Shown: piece after piece, positions 35,021 to 43,980 of the stretch
Position numbering within the stretch: the first letter of the stretch is position 1
Layout of the letters: each line of letters opens with the position of its first letter
Origin: Pacificispira sp965223125
GTDB taxonomy: Bacteria > Pseudomonadota > Alphaproteobacteria > UBA8366 > Aestuariispiraceae
Length of the DNA stretch: 64,000 nt
Direction of reading: 5' to 3'
NCBI GenBank assembly: GCA_965223125.1
Contig: OZ244984.1
Coordinates: 3,844,001-3,908,000, forward strand
Program-made: the position numbers and the translations under genes
Notes under the pieces: model-generated
What the model was told of the DNA's origin: nothing
Database searches by the model: none
Seen by the model: the letters and a program-made list of their open reading frames with translations, nothing else

Positions 35021-36331
35021 TCAATAGGGCGCGTCATATAAGGGGAAGCGCGCACACAATGCCTTCACGCGGGTATGCACGGACTCTTCCACCGCTCCAT
35101 TGTCTTCCCGATTCGCTGCCAGTCCGTCCAGTACTTCCACAATCAATTTCCCGACTTCTCGGAATTCGGCCTCACCGAAGCCCCGCGTGGTCGCTGCGGG
35201 CGTGCCAAGACGGATACCGCTGGTGACCATCGGCTTTTCCGGATCGAAGGGAATCCCGTTCTTGTTGCAGGTGATCCCGGCACGCTCTAGGCTCTTCTCG
35301 GCGATATTGCCGGTCAGGCCTTTCGGGCGTAGATCGACCAGCATCAGATGCGTATCGGTCCCGCCGGAGACGATATCCAGCCCGCCCTCAACCAGGGTCG
35401 CGGCCAGCATTTTCGCATTGCGCACGATAGCGGCGGTATAGGCCTTGTATTCCGGGCGCAGGGCCTCGCCGAAGCCCACCGCCTTGCCGGCGATGACATG
35501 CATCAGCGGCCCGCCCTGAAGACCGGGGAACACGGCGGAATTGATTTTCTTCGCCAGCGCCTCGTCATTGGTCAGAACGATACCGCCCCGGGTACAGCGC
35601 AGCGTCTTGTGCGTCGTCGAAGTCGCGATATGGGCGTAATCGAGCGGGTTGGGATGCTGTCCGCCTGCCACCAGACCGGCGAAATGCGCCATATCGACCA
35701 TGAACCAGGCCCCGACGCTGTCGGCAATTTCCCTGAACCGCTTGAAATCGATCCGGCGCGGATAGGCGGAACCACCGGCGATGATCAGCTTGGGCTTATG
35801 TTCCTGGGCGAGGCGCTCGACCTGATCAAAATCGATCAAATGGTCGCTTTCACGCACATCATACTGAACCGCATTAAACCACTTGCCGGACTGGTTCGGG
35901 GCTGCGCCATGGGTCAGGTGCCCGCCCGATGCCAGCGACAGGCCCATATAGGTATCACCCGGCTGCAGCAGCGCGAAGAACACTGCCTGGTTCGCCTGCG
36001 CGCCGGAATGCGGCTGCACATTGGCAAATTTGCAATCGAACAGCTTGCAGACCCGTTCAATCGCCAGTTCCTCGACAACATCAACAAATTCGCAGCCGCC
36101 GTAATACCGACGACCGGCATAACCCTCGGCATATTTGTTGGTGTTCACGGAACCAACGGCCTGCATGACCGCGCGGCTGACGATGTTTTCAGACGCGATC
36201 AGTTCGATACCGTCGCTCTGGCGGCGCAACTCATCCGTCAGCGCGGCATAGACCGCCGGATCGGCGTCTCGCAGATCATCCTCAAAAAAGCCGTTGTAGC
36301 CATACAATTCCTGCGATTCAGCGGTGCTCAT
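35021..36331 (-). CDS. glyA: Serine hydroxymethyltransferase
   Basis: GlyA interconverts serine and glycine with tetrahydrofolate and supplies one-carbon units. The PLP-binding stretch reads ATSTTHKTLRCTRGG, with the Schiff-base Lys in THKT. IELIASENIVSR, EGYAGRRYYGGCEFVD and PHSGAQANQAVF are also family marks. I chose ATG 36331 because GAGGA precedes it and the protein then begins like other GlyA proteins (436 residues); the frame stays open 21 codons further upstream. rpiB is 80 bases upstream on the same strand. Confidence 0.95.
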   Translation of the reverse strand: MSTAESQELYGYNGFFEDDLRDADPAVYAALTDELRRQSDGIELIASENIVSRAVMQAVGSVNTNKYAEGYAGRRYYGGCEFVDVVEELAIERVCKLFDCKFANVQPHSGAQANQAVFFALLQPGDTYMGLSLASGGHLTHGAAPNQSGKWFNAVQYDVRESDHLIDFDQVERLAQEHKPKLIIAGGSAYPRRIDFKRFREIADSVGAWFMVDMAHFAGLVAGGQHPNPLDYAHIATSTTHKTLRCTRGGIVLTNDEALAKKINSAVFPGLQGGPLMHVIAGKAVGFGEALRPEYKAYTAAIVRNAKMLAATLVEGGLDIVSGGTDTHLMLVDLRPKGLTGNIAEKSLERAGITCNKNGIPFDPEKPMVTSGIRLGTPAATTRGFGEAEFREVGKLIVEVLDGLAANREDNGAVEESVHTRVKALCARFPLYDAPY

Positions 36332-36411
36332 ATCCTCAGGGTCCTTCTCGGTTGGGGCCTGCCGCGCCCGAGGGTCACGCCGGTCTCGGCCCAAGTTGAA
36401 CAGACAGATGC

Positions 36412-36870
36412 TCAGTCGATATCCGACATCTTGGCAACGCGGCGGGCATGACGCCCCCCTTCGAAACCCGTGGTCAGGAAGGCCCTAATGGACTCCATCG
36501 CGACCTCCAGCCCCATCGTGCGCGCGCCCAATGCAATGACGTTTGCGTCATTGTGCAGCCGCGACAGCCGCGCATCGGTCGAATTATGGCACAGGGCGGC
36601 CCGGATATGGTGGTGACGATTGGCGGCAATGGAAATCCCGATCCCTGTTCCGCAGACCAGAATTCCGCGTGTCGCCCGTCCGTCCTTCAGCGCTGCGGCC
36701 AGAAGGTCGGCATAGTCTGGATAATCCACACTTTCCCCGTCATGGGTTCCAAGATCCAGCACCGACAGGTCCATTTGCGCAAGAACCGGCAGCAGCGCAC
36801 GCTTCATCTCCAGCCCCGCATGATCGCAGGCCAGCGCTATGGTTCTGTTCGCAGGCATTGCCGTGGACAT
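36412..36870 (-). CDS. rpiB: Ribose-5-phosphate isomerase B
   Basis: The 152-residue enzyme interconverts ribose 5-phosphate and ribulose 5-phosphate. The RpiB/LacAB signatures are DHAGLEMKRALLPVL, the catalytic Cys in LVCGTGIGISIAAN and the HNDANVIALGARTMG segment. It is the first gene of the run that continues into glyA. The rpiB-glyA-nrdR order is common in alphaproteobacteria. Confidence 0.94.
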   Translation of the reverse strand: MSTAMPANRTIALACDHAGLEMKRALLPVLAQMDLSVLDLGTHDGESVDYPDYADLLAAALKDGRATRGILVCGTGIGISIAANRHHHIRAALCHNSTDARLSRLHNDANVIALGARTMGLEVAMESIRAFLTTGFEGGRHARRVAKMSDID

Positions 36871-36930
36871 ATATCCATTCTCCCAAATCGCGCGGGATGT
36901 AACACAATGTCGATGGTATTGCCAGAGAAA

Positions 36931-36946
36931 CCCCCATACTTGGGGG
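36931..36946 (-). terminator. Candidate terminator after the LprI-like gene
   Basis: A 6-bp stem (CCCCCA at 36931-36936, TGGGGG at 36941-36946, 4-base loop) is followed on the minus strand by TTTCTCT. It lies between the LprI-like stop and the rpiB start. Confidence 0.45.
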
Positions 36947-36978
36947 ACAACAGGAGAATGAATGAAGGGGCGAGCCTG

Positions 36979-37890
36979 TCAATTCCGTGATACGGAATAA
37001 CTACCGTCAGGTGACCGGCGCGACAGAAAAACGGCATCGCATTGCCCGTCATCGATCCTGAGAATCGGGCAGGAGGATTCACCATCCCCCGAAACCTTGC
37101 CTTGGAGGGGTTTCAGTGCCACCGGGACCGCGCATATTCCGGATTGCAGCGCCGGATCGACCGGCAGATCCCAGATGGGGTCCGGTTCCTGTTCCGAATC
37201 CGAATCCAAGATGCCGATAGTGACGCCCCCGCCAAGCGCATCCATCCGAATGCCCGGCACTACCTGATCTTCATCCCCATCACAATCCAGGTCAATCCGG
37301 ACCGCCGCACGGTAATCCCAATCCAGAAGCGGTTCGGATGCCAAATCTGCTCCGGTCTCGACCTCCTTCAGATCCTCGATACGGGTTCGGGTCATTTCAA
37401 CGTAGCAGGAGGCCGTTACCACGCGCCAGATCGTTCCCTGGAAATAGGGATAGGTACCGCATCGAAGATCACGATAGGAAAGCCATGCGCGCTGTTCCGA
37501 ACGAATATGCGCATGAAGATTGGCGTTCCGTGATTGCGCCGCAGCCATAACCCGCCGGAAAACCACGTCCATCTGATCATCAAGGTAACGATGTATCTGG
37601 ACCTCGCACATCACCATTGCATGGGTCGTCCAGTTCCATCGCTCCTGACAGGCTTCCCGGAATGCATCCTCACAGAGCTCCGGCTCCTCCCGGCATTCCG
37701 CCATCTTTGCCAGCAAATTTGCGTATTCCTGTTCTTCCACATCATCGGCGGCATAGGCGGAACCAGCAGACTGAAACCAGATTATCCCGAGCGAAACCGT
37801 AAAAAAAATCAACGATATGCAAAACCGGAAGCAATCCAGCCTAGGAAAGCCCACTGATTTGGTACGGATCATCGACATCATCTCTTTCAC
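36979..37890 (-). CDS. LprI-like (DUF1311) exported protein with an acidic calcium-loop-like motif
   Basis: The 303-residue product starts with a hydrophobic segment (about residues 24-42) and an AYA-A site near residue 46, which looks like a signal peptide. Residues about 95-180 match the DUF1311 / lysozyme inhibitor LprI pattern: C-E-V-x-x-H-R-Y-L-D and AWLSYRDLRC, then S-C-Y-x-x-M-T-R-T-R-I-x-D-L. The C-terminal part carries DLDCDGDEDQV, an acidic stretch like EF-hand or FG-GAP calcium loops. The product should be periplasmic. LprI-type proteins can inhibit lysozyme, but that role here is only a possibility. The gene is a single unit, transcribed divergently from mucR. Confidence 0.7.
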   Translation of the reverse strand: MKEMMSMIRTKSVGFPRLDCFRFCISLIFFTVSLGIIWFQSAGSAYAADDVEEQEYANLLAKMAECREEPELCEDAFREACQERWNWTTHAMVMCEVQIHRYLDDQMDVVFRRVMAAAQSRNANLHAHIRSEQRAWLSYRDLRCGTYPYFQGTIWRVVTASCYVEMTRTRIEDLKEVETGADLASEPLLDWDYRAAVRIDLDCDGDEDQVVPGIRMDALGGGVTIGILDSDSEQEPDPIWDLPVDPALQSGICAVPVALKPLQGKVSGDGESSCPILRIDDGQCDAVFLSRRSPDGSYSVSRN

Positions 37891-37958
37891 TCTGCGCTGT
37901 ATATAGTAACCACCCTTGCAACAGGATACTACAAATTGTGTAAATTAGAATTTCTTTT

Positions 37959-38010
37959 ATCAAATCAAACAAGACTAAATATATCAATACTGAATCTATA
38001 TTGATTTGAT
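37959..38010. repeat. Nested AT-rich inverted repeats upstream of mucR
   Basis: A perfect 10-bp inverted repeat (ATCAAATCAA at 37959-37968, TTGATTTGAT at 38001-38010) encloses a smaller one (ATCAATA at 37983-37989, TATTGAT at 37999-38005). The region 37905-38060 is far more AT-rich than its surroundings and separates the LprI-like and mucR genes. MucR/Ros proteins are known to bind AT-rich DNA and repress their own genes, so this is a good operator candidate. Confidence 0.55.
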
Positions 38011-38112
38011 TCGCTTTCTTTGACTACAATTAAGAGAAAATTTGGAATGCTGGATATGGAATAACTGCCAGAGACCTTTCCAAACGCGGTTCGATCAGGG
38101 GGAAATCAGGGC

Positions 38113-38586
38113 ATGGGCAAGGATATTTTGCGGAAAGCATCGGAGGGCGATGAACCAGCATCTGATATGCAGGCACGCAGGGCCGATCTGTTGCAGATGA
38201 CGGCGGGTGTCGTATCCGCCTATGTCGGCAACAATACGGTGGAGAAAGCTGATATCAGCGACATGATCGGCGACGTTTTCTCGAAATTCGCCAGTCTTGG
38301 CCACATGCCACCCCGCACGCCATCGCGCCCGCTTCGTGCCAAGGCCAGCGTCAGCGTAAAGAACTCGGTGACGCCCGATTACCTGATTTGCCTGGAGGAC
38401 GGTCGCAAGCTGAAAATGCTGAAACGCCATCTGCGCACCGCCTATGACATGACCCCCGAACAGTACCGCGCCAAATGGGGCCTGCCGCCGGAATATCCGA
38501 TGGTTGCCCCGAACTACGCTGCCCAGCGCTCCGAATTTGCCCGGCAAAACGGGCTTGGGAAAACCACTGGTCGCGGCGGACGATAG
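38113..38586 (+). CDS. mucR: MucR/Ros family transcriptional regulator
   Basis: The 157-residue protein contains the Ros/MucR zinc-finger region (YLICLEDGRKLKMLKRHL), with one Cys, an Asp and two His as zinc ligands, followed by the typical YDMTPEQYRAKWGLPPEYPMVAPNY. MucR proteins bind AT-rich DNA and control surface polysaccharides, motility and virulence genes. The giant adhesin and glycosyltransferase in this window are plausible kinds of target, but that is inference. AT-rich inverted repeats precede the gene. Confidence 0.92.
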   Translation: MGKDILRKASEGDEPASDMQARRADLLQMTAGVVSAYVGNNTVEKADISDMIGDVFSKFASLGHMPPRTPSRPLRAKASVSVKNSVTPDYLICLEDGRKLKMLKRHLRTAYDMTPEQYRAKWGLPPEYPMVAPNYAAQRSEFARQNGLGKTTGRGGR

Positions 38587-38617
38587 GGGTTCTGACAGAT
38601 TTATATCCGAAACTGAC

Positions 38618-39955
38618 CTATGCCAGTTTGCGGCCCAATACGGCGATGAAGAACCCGTCTGTGCCGTGATCCGCCGGGGTGAGGCGCAGGAACGCACTGT
38701 CCGCGCTTCCCGGATAGGCGACATCCGGCAACACCGCCGACCAGACATCTGAAACCGGATGCGCAAAGAAGTCAGGACGCTCGCCAAGAAATTCGGCAAT
38801 CCGCTCTTCATTCTCCTGGCGCAGGATTGAGCATGTGACATAGACGAGCCGCCCACCCGGTGCGACCAGTCGTGCGGCACTATCCAGCAGAGCCGTCTGC
38901 TTTCCCATCACCTCGACCAGGCTTTCTGGTGTCAGCTTCCATTTCTGGTCGGGATTGCGCCGCCAGGTGCCGGACCCGGTACAGGGCGCATCGACGACGA
39001 CCCGATCAAAACCACCATCGAAGCGCTGGGCACGACGCTTTATCCATTTGTCGCGTTCAGAGGACAACAGACGCCGTTCCACCATAAAGGCCCCGGCCCG
39101 CTTCAGACGCTGTGCCGCCCGCTTCAGGCGCGCTTCGGATACGTCGCAGGCGATGATGCGTCCGGTATTCTGCATCGTCGCGGCCAATGCCAGTGTCTTA
39201 CCCCCGGCCCCGGCACAGAAATCGACAACTTTCATCCCCGGCTTGGCCTCGACCAGCAGCGCGGCGAATTGCGAGCCTTCATCCTGCGGCTCGATCAACC
39301 CTTCCTTGAAGGTCTTGGTCCCGCTCAGCGGCTTGCGCTCCGCAAGCCTCAATCCGATTGGCGACAGTCGGGTCGGGAGGGTTGGAATACCTTCTTCCGC
39401 CAGTGCCGCCTGGGCAGTGGCGCGGTCGGTCTTCAGCGTATTCACCCGCAGATCGACCGACGCCTCATTACCATGGGCGGCCAGTTGTCGGCGGATGTCT
39501 TCACCATAGAGCGCGGTCAGATCCGGTTCCAGGAAATCCGGGACATTTCCAGCAGTCACGGCAGGCTGACAGTCAAGTTCAAAGCCACGCTGGGCACCGA
39601 GTTCCACCATGATGCGCTTCTCATGCCCGCTCAACGGAGCGGGGTCGAAGCGTTCGCCGAGGATCTGCGCTTCCCAGTCTGTCAGCCGCATCCCCTCGCC
39701 GAGTTGCAGCCAGACCAGCAGGCGCGCCCGTGCATCGACAACCCCTGCGCGCACCCGTGCCAGCCACCAGTCGATCTGACCGCGACGGCGCAGCGTGCCA
39801 TAAACCATGCCCGCAACGGCCGCCTTGTCCTTCGACCCGGCATAGCGGTTGTGCCGTGCCCAATCGGCCATCAGCTTGTCCGCCGGGGGCGCGTTGGGCA
39901 GGTCGAGACGCTCCAGCAGTTCGATTGCCGCCGTTATCCGCGCACCAGGAGTCAT
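38618..39955 (-). CDS. RsmB/NOP family RNA cytosine-C5 methyltransferase
   Basis: The 445-residue protein has an N-terminal NusB-like helical domain (about residues 1-140) and a C-terminal SAM-dependent methyltransferase domain. The SAM motif is VVDFCAGAGGKTLALAA. The two catalytic cysteines are visible at Cys325 (DAPCTGSGTWRR) and Cys375 (VTCSI), a nucleophile pair typical of the family. This most likely modifies 16S rRNA as RsmB does, but related members act on other sites. It is about 100 bases downstream of guaB on the same strand and convergent with mucR. Confidence 0.92.
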   Translation of the reverse strand: MTPGARITAAIELLERLDLPNAPPADKLMADWARHNRYAGSKDKAAVAGMVYGTLRRRGQIDWWLARVRAGVVDARARLLVWLQLGEGMRLTDWEAQILGERFDPAPLSGHEKRIMVELGAQRGFELDCQPAVTAGNVPDFLEPDLTALYGEDIRRQLAAHGNEASVDLRVNTLKTDRATAQAALAEEGIPTLPTRLSPIGLRLAERKPLSGTKTFKEGLIEPQDEGSQFAALLVEAKPGMKVVDFCAGAGGKTLALAATMQNTGRIIACDVSEARLKRAAQRLKRAGAFMVERRLLSSERDKWIKRRAQRFDGGFDRVVVDAPCTGSGTWRRNPDQKWKLTPESLVEVMGKQTALLDSAARLVAPGGRLVYVTCSILRQENEERIAEFLGERPDFFAHPVSDVWSAVLPDVAYPGSADSAFLRLTPADHGTDGFFIAVLGRKLA

Positions 39956-40052
39956 CCGAACCTGACTTTCATCCAGAGAATAAAGACTGTCGGCACCGGA
40001 ACACCCCGCCTGCCGCCATCAATGACGTATCGCCGCGATCAAATCAGCCGTG

Positions 40053-41516
40053 TCAGCGGTCGATCTGATAGTTCGGGGATTCCTTCGTCACCGTGATATC
40101 ATGCACATGGCTTTCGCGCAGCCCCGCATTGGTGATGCGACGGAACACCGCGCGCTGCTGCAGATCCTCAATGGTTCGGCTGCCAGTATAGCCCATCGCC
40201 GCCCGCAGACCGCCGACCAACTGATGTACGACGCCAGAGACGGAGCCTTTATACGGAACCCGACCTTCCACGCCTTCCGGCACGAATTTGTGGCTCTCAT
40301 TCACTTCCTCCTGGAAGTACCGATCCGCCGATCCGCGTGACATCGCCCCGGCAGAACCCATTCCGCGGTAGGATTTATAAGTCCGCCCCTGAAACAGGAA
40401 CACCTCGCCCGGTGCTTCTTCGGTCCCGGCCAGCAGTGATCCAATCATCACCGCATTGGCCCCGGCAGCCAGTGCCTTCGCCATGTCACCGGAGAATTTG
40501 ATACCGCCATCAGCAATCGATGGAACGCCCTTTTCCCGACAGACTTCGGACGCTTCCAGAATGGCGGTCAGTTGCGGCACGCCAACCCCGGCGACGATCC
40601 GGGTGGTGCAGATCGATCCCGGCCCGATGCCGATTTTCACCGCATCGGCCCCATGGTCGATCAACGCCCGCGCGCCCTCGGCTGTCGCGACATTCCCGGC
40701 AATGACCTGGGCATAATTGGAGAGTTTCTTGACGCTGGTGACCTGATCCAGCACGCCCTGCGAGTGGCCATGGGCAGTATCAACGACGATCACGTCCACC
40801 CCGGCATCCAGCAAAGCCTCTGCCCGCGCCAGCCCGTCCTTGCCCGTCCCGGTCGCCGCCGCAACCCGCAGTCGTCCGCGCTCGTCCTTGCAGGCATTGG
40901 GATAGTTCTGCGCCTTTTCGATGTCCTTAACGGTGATCAGGCCGACACAATGCTTCTCTCCGTCCAGCACCAGCAGCTTTTCGATGCGGTACTGGTGCAG
41001 CAGGCGTTTGGCCTCATCCCGCGAGACGCCTTCCGGCACCGTGATCAGACCCCGTTTGGTCATCAACTCACGCACCGGCGTGTTCAGGTCCTCGGCAAAT
41101 CGCACATCGCGGTTGGTCAGGATACCGACAAGTTTCTTGGAGCGTTTGGAGACGACCGGAATGCCGCTGATCCGGTGATGGCGCATCATTTCCAGCGCTT
41201 CCGCCAGTGTGCGTTCCGGCGTAATGGTAATCGGATTCACGACCATTCCGCTCTCAAACCGCTTCACCATACGCACTTCCGACGCCTGCGCCTCGACCGC
41301 CATGTTCTTGTGAACGACTCCGATCCCGCCCTGCTGCGCCATAGCGATCGCCAGCGGTCCTTCGGTCACCGTATCCATCGCTGCGGAAATCAGGGGGATA
41401 CCAAGACGTACCGTTCGGGTTAACTGCGTTCCGGTATCGGTATTGGCCGGAAGAACCTCAGAATGGCCGGGCTGTAGGAGCACGTCGTCAAAGGTGAGGG
41501 CTTCTGCGAATGACAT
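40053..41516 (-). CDS. guaB: Inosine-5'-monophosphate dehydrogenase
   Basis: GuaB oxidises IMP to XMP, the committed step to GMP. The 487-residue protein is a TIM barrel with two CBS domains inserted (about residues 95-210). The catalytic Cys303 lies in GPGSICTTRIVAGVG, followed by the YRGMGSAGAMS flap. The N-terminal LTFDDVLLQPGHSEV segment is typical. A ribosome site AAGGAG is at 41526-41531. No guaA is adjacent. Confidence 0.96.
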   Translation of the reverse strand: MSFAEALTFDDVLLQPGHSEVLPANTDTGTQLTRTVRLGIPLISAAMDTVTEGPLAIAMAQQGGIGVVHKNMAVEAQASEVRMVKRFESGMVVNPITITPERTLAEALEMMRHHRISGIPVVSKRSKKLVGILTNRDVRFAEDLNTPVRELMTKRGLITVPEGVSRDEAKRLLHQYRIEKLLVLDGEKHCVGLITVKDIEKAQNYPNACKDERGRLRVAAATGTGKDGLARAEALLDAGVDVIVVDTAHGHSQGVLDQVTSVKKLSNYAQVIAGNVATAEGARALIDHGADAVKIGIGPGSICTTRIVAGVGVPQLTAILEASEVCREKGVPSIADGGIKFSGDMAKALAAGANAVMIGSLLAGTEEAPGEVFLFQGRTYKSYRGMGSAGAMSRGSADRYFQEEVNESHKFVPEGVEGRVPYKGSVSGVVHQLVGGLRAAMGYTGSRTIEDLQQRAVFRRITNAGLRESHVHDITVTKESPNYQIDR

Positions 41517-41912
41517 GGGATATGGCTCCTTTTCCGATTCAATGCCGTACTATACGCAAATCAGCCCTCACTCCAAGCTTCAATCCCGAACACAATGCAG
41601 AAATTTGCCAAAAACTGATGTTCCATAAAGGATCGAGTGCAAGTCAGGGTCAAAATCTGACATTTGTTCCGATCTTGATTCGCATAACTGGAACCTTCCT
41701 GTTGAGCCAGCAATTCACCTTATGGCGGCATGATTACCGAATGCGCCTTAAAAATTCTCCATAAAGTATAAATCTGATCCACCAGAAAAAATTCAACCGC
41801 GTGAAAATACGGCCGAATGAATCCAGATTTCTCCATATTTCCGGCAATTTGGTAACGCTTCCTTAACCCTGAGGACACTAAAGTATAAGATGAACAGCAA
41901 TAGGCAACATAC
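41517..41912. other. Intergenic region between guaB and the histidine kinase
   Basis: This 396-base region separates two divergent genes. It is AT-rich compared with its flanks. I find a plausible guaB promoter in it (listed separately) and no convincing small gene; the short minus-strand frame at 41720-41914 has no family pattern. No clear promoter for the kinase gene could be fixed. Confidence 0.6.
41549..41576 (-). promoter_or_regulatory. Possible sigma-70 promoter of guaB
   Basis: On the minus strand TTGGAG (41576-41571) is separated by 16 bases from TATAGT (41554-41549), about 33 bases upstream of the guaB ATG. The -10 box differs from consensus at one position; the -35 box is weak. Confidence 0.4.
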
Positions 41913-43961
41913 ATGAACTATAGTGAAATGCCCGTTACGCGTGCAACGGGACTCCCGATCACAGAAATGGAAGAATCCTGGCTAAAAACCCTAACGAGGT
42001 TTTCAGTCGACCTGATCGGCTATGACGACGAACTGAAAATTGCCTGGTTTGTTGCAAAGGAAATCGTCGCGAGCCTCGGTTTCAACGATTGCGTCGTGTA
42101 TTTCATTGACCATGATCGACAGATCCTGCGCCAGGTTGCAGCGATTGGCGATAAGAACCCCAAAGAATTTGCCATCGCTAACCGCCTGGAAATACCGATC
42201 GGGGCCGGTATTACTGGTTATGTGGCACAGCACCTGACGCCAGAACGAATTGGCGATGTCGCCAAGGATCCCCGTTATATTCAGGACATCCTTCCCGCCC
42301 GGTCGGAAATCTGCGTCCCGCTGATCGTCGAAGGGAATGCCTTCGGGGTAATCGATTGCGAAGAAGCATATCCCGACGCATTCAATGCCGATCATCAGAT
42401 AATGCTTGAGGCCATCGCGTCGATGATGTCGGCAAAGCTGGAACTTCTGCACAAGACCCGCGCCCTGGCGGAGAGCGAGAGAAACCATCGCAACATTCTG
42501 GAAAATATCGTCGAAACTTTCTATCGCACCGATTCCAAGGGCCGGGTAGTCATGATGTCCGCTTCTGGAGCGGGATTGTTTGGAAGTCCAATCAAGGATC
42601 TGATCGGACGGCCTTATGCCGATTTGCACGTGAACCCCGCCGACTATGACCAGTTCCTGGAACAGTTAGTTGAAAACGACGGCGTCCTGGCACGGTATGT
42701 GGTCAGAATGCGCCGGGGCGATGGCAGCGAATTCTGGGCAGCAAACAGTGCGCGCATCTACCGGGATGAAGCAGGGCAGTTTCTGGGTGTTGAGGGCATT
42801 TCCCGTAACATTACGGAACAACTTGAATACCAGATCGATCTGAAGGAAACCCAGGCACAACTCATAAAAGCACAGCGTATTGCTCAGCTTGGCTTTTGGC
42901 ATCGAAAAGGCAGAGGGGGGGATCTTGTCTGGTCCGATGAAATCTATCGCATACTGGATCTGGACCCGACGGTGACAGAACCGTCCAACGCTATTTTCCT
43001 GTCGCGACTCCATCCGGAAGACCGCGAGACGGTCACCCGCATTCATTTGGAATCCGCCGAATATGGAACTTCCTATTCGATTGCCTATCGCCTGTGCATG
43101 CCCGGCGGGGATATCAAATGGATTCAGGAACACGGGCATACTGAATGGATCGGGCCGACACGCCTGCAAGTGAACTATGGCGTCGCCCAGGATATCACCC
43201 GTCGCAAGCTGCTGGAGGAGGATCTGCTTTCCTCGCTTCGCCGGGCGGAGGACGCGAACCAGGCAAAATCCAGTTTCCTCGCCTCGATGAGCCATGAGTT
43301 AAGAACGCCACTGAACGCGATTCTGGGTTTTTCCGAGATGATCCAGATGCAGTATTTCGGGCCGGTCGGTGACCCGAAATACGCAGATTATGCAAAGGAC
43401 ATCCGCGAGAGCGGATACTACCTGCTGGAACTGATCAACGATCTGCTGGACATTTCCAAGATTGAGGCCGGAGCCTATCGCCTGAAGCTGGAACCGTTGA
43501 TCCTGCGCGACATCGCGGCTGAATGCCTTGAACTGGTTCGCCAGCAATCGGATGAAAAGAACCTGACCCTCAGCAATGATATTCCAACCAATATGCCGCT
43601 GCTTCATCTTGACCGCCGGGCCATCAAGCAGATCATATTAAACCTGCTCAGCAATGCGGTAAAATTCACCCCGGATAAGGGCCGAATCGTCCTGATCGGA
43701 CAATCTGCACCAGATCATCTGACATTTGCGGTAGAGGATACCGGCCCCGGTATTTCAGACGACGTCATGCCGTATCTGTTCCAGCCCTTCAAAACGGCGA
43801 TGATCAGCAATCCCGTCGGAACAGGCGGTACCGGGCTGGGCCTTACAATCACCAAGGCTCTGGTCGAAATGCATAACGGGACGCTGTTCATTCGCAGCAA
43901 ACCCGATTGCGGCACCTCCGCCAGCGTCCGCCTGCCCCGGCAGGATGCCGAGAAACAGTAA
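41913..43961 (+). CDS. Soluble GAF/PAS sensor histidine kinase
   Basis: The 682-residue protein has no membrane segment. A GAF domain (about residues 40-185), two PAS domains (about 190-305 and 320-430, each followed by a PAC-like region), a HisKA domain with His461 in SMSHELRTPLNAILGF, and a HATPase domain (about 560-680; N-box LLSNAVKFTP, G1 DTGPGISD, G2 GTGLGL) can be read. It should autophosphorylate on His461 after a cytoplasmic signal sensed by GAF or PAS. No response regulator is adjacent, so it is an orphan kinase. It is convergent with the M81 peptidase gene. Confidence 0.93.
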   Translation: MNYSEMPVTRATGLPITEMEESWLKTLTRFSVDLIGYDDELKIAWFVAKEIVASLGFNDCVVYFIDHDRQILRQVAAIGDKNPKEFAIANRLEIPIGAGITGYVAQHLTPERIGDVAKDPRYIQDILPARSEICVPLIVEGNAFGVIDCEEAYPDAFNADHQIMLEAIASMMSAKLELLHKTRALAESERNHRNILENIVETFYRTDSKGRVVMMSASGAGLFGSPIKDLIGRPYADLHVNPADYDQFLEQLVENDGVLARYVVRMRRGDGSEFWAANSARIYRDEAGQFLGVEGISRNITEQLEYQIDLKETQAQLIKAQRIAQLGFWHRKGRGGDLVWSDEIYRILDLDPTVTEPSNAIFLSRLHPEDRETVTRIHLESAEYGTSYSIAYRLCMPGGDIKWIQEHGHTEWIGPTRLQVNYGVAQDITRRKLLEEDLLSSLRRAEDANQAKSSFLASMSHELRTPLNAILGFSEMIQMQYFGPVGDPKYADYAKDIRESGYYLLELINDLLDISKIEAGAYRLKLEPLILRDIAAECLELVRQQSDEKNLTLSNDIPTNMPLLHLDRRAIKQIILNLLSNAVKFTPDKGRIVLIGQSAPDHLTFAVEDTGPGISDDVMPYLFQPFKTAMISNPVGTGGTGLGLTITKALVEMHNGTLFIRSKPDCGTSASVRLPRQDAEKQ

Positions 43962-43980
43962 CCTCACGAAATCTCAAAAC

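Noticed and set aside
41720..41914. Small minus-strand frame upstream of the histidine kinase
   Set aside because: No ribosome site or family pattern, and it runs through the kinase promoter region.
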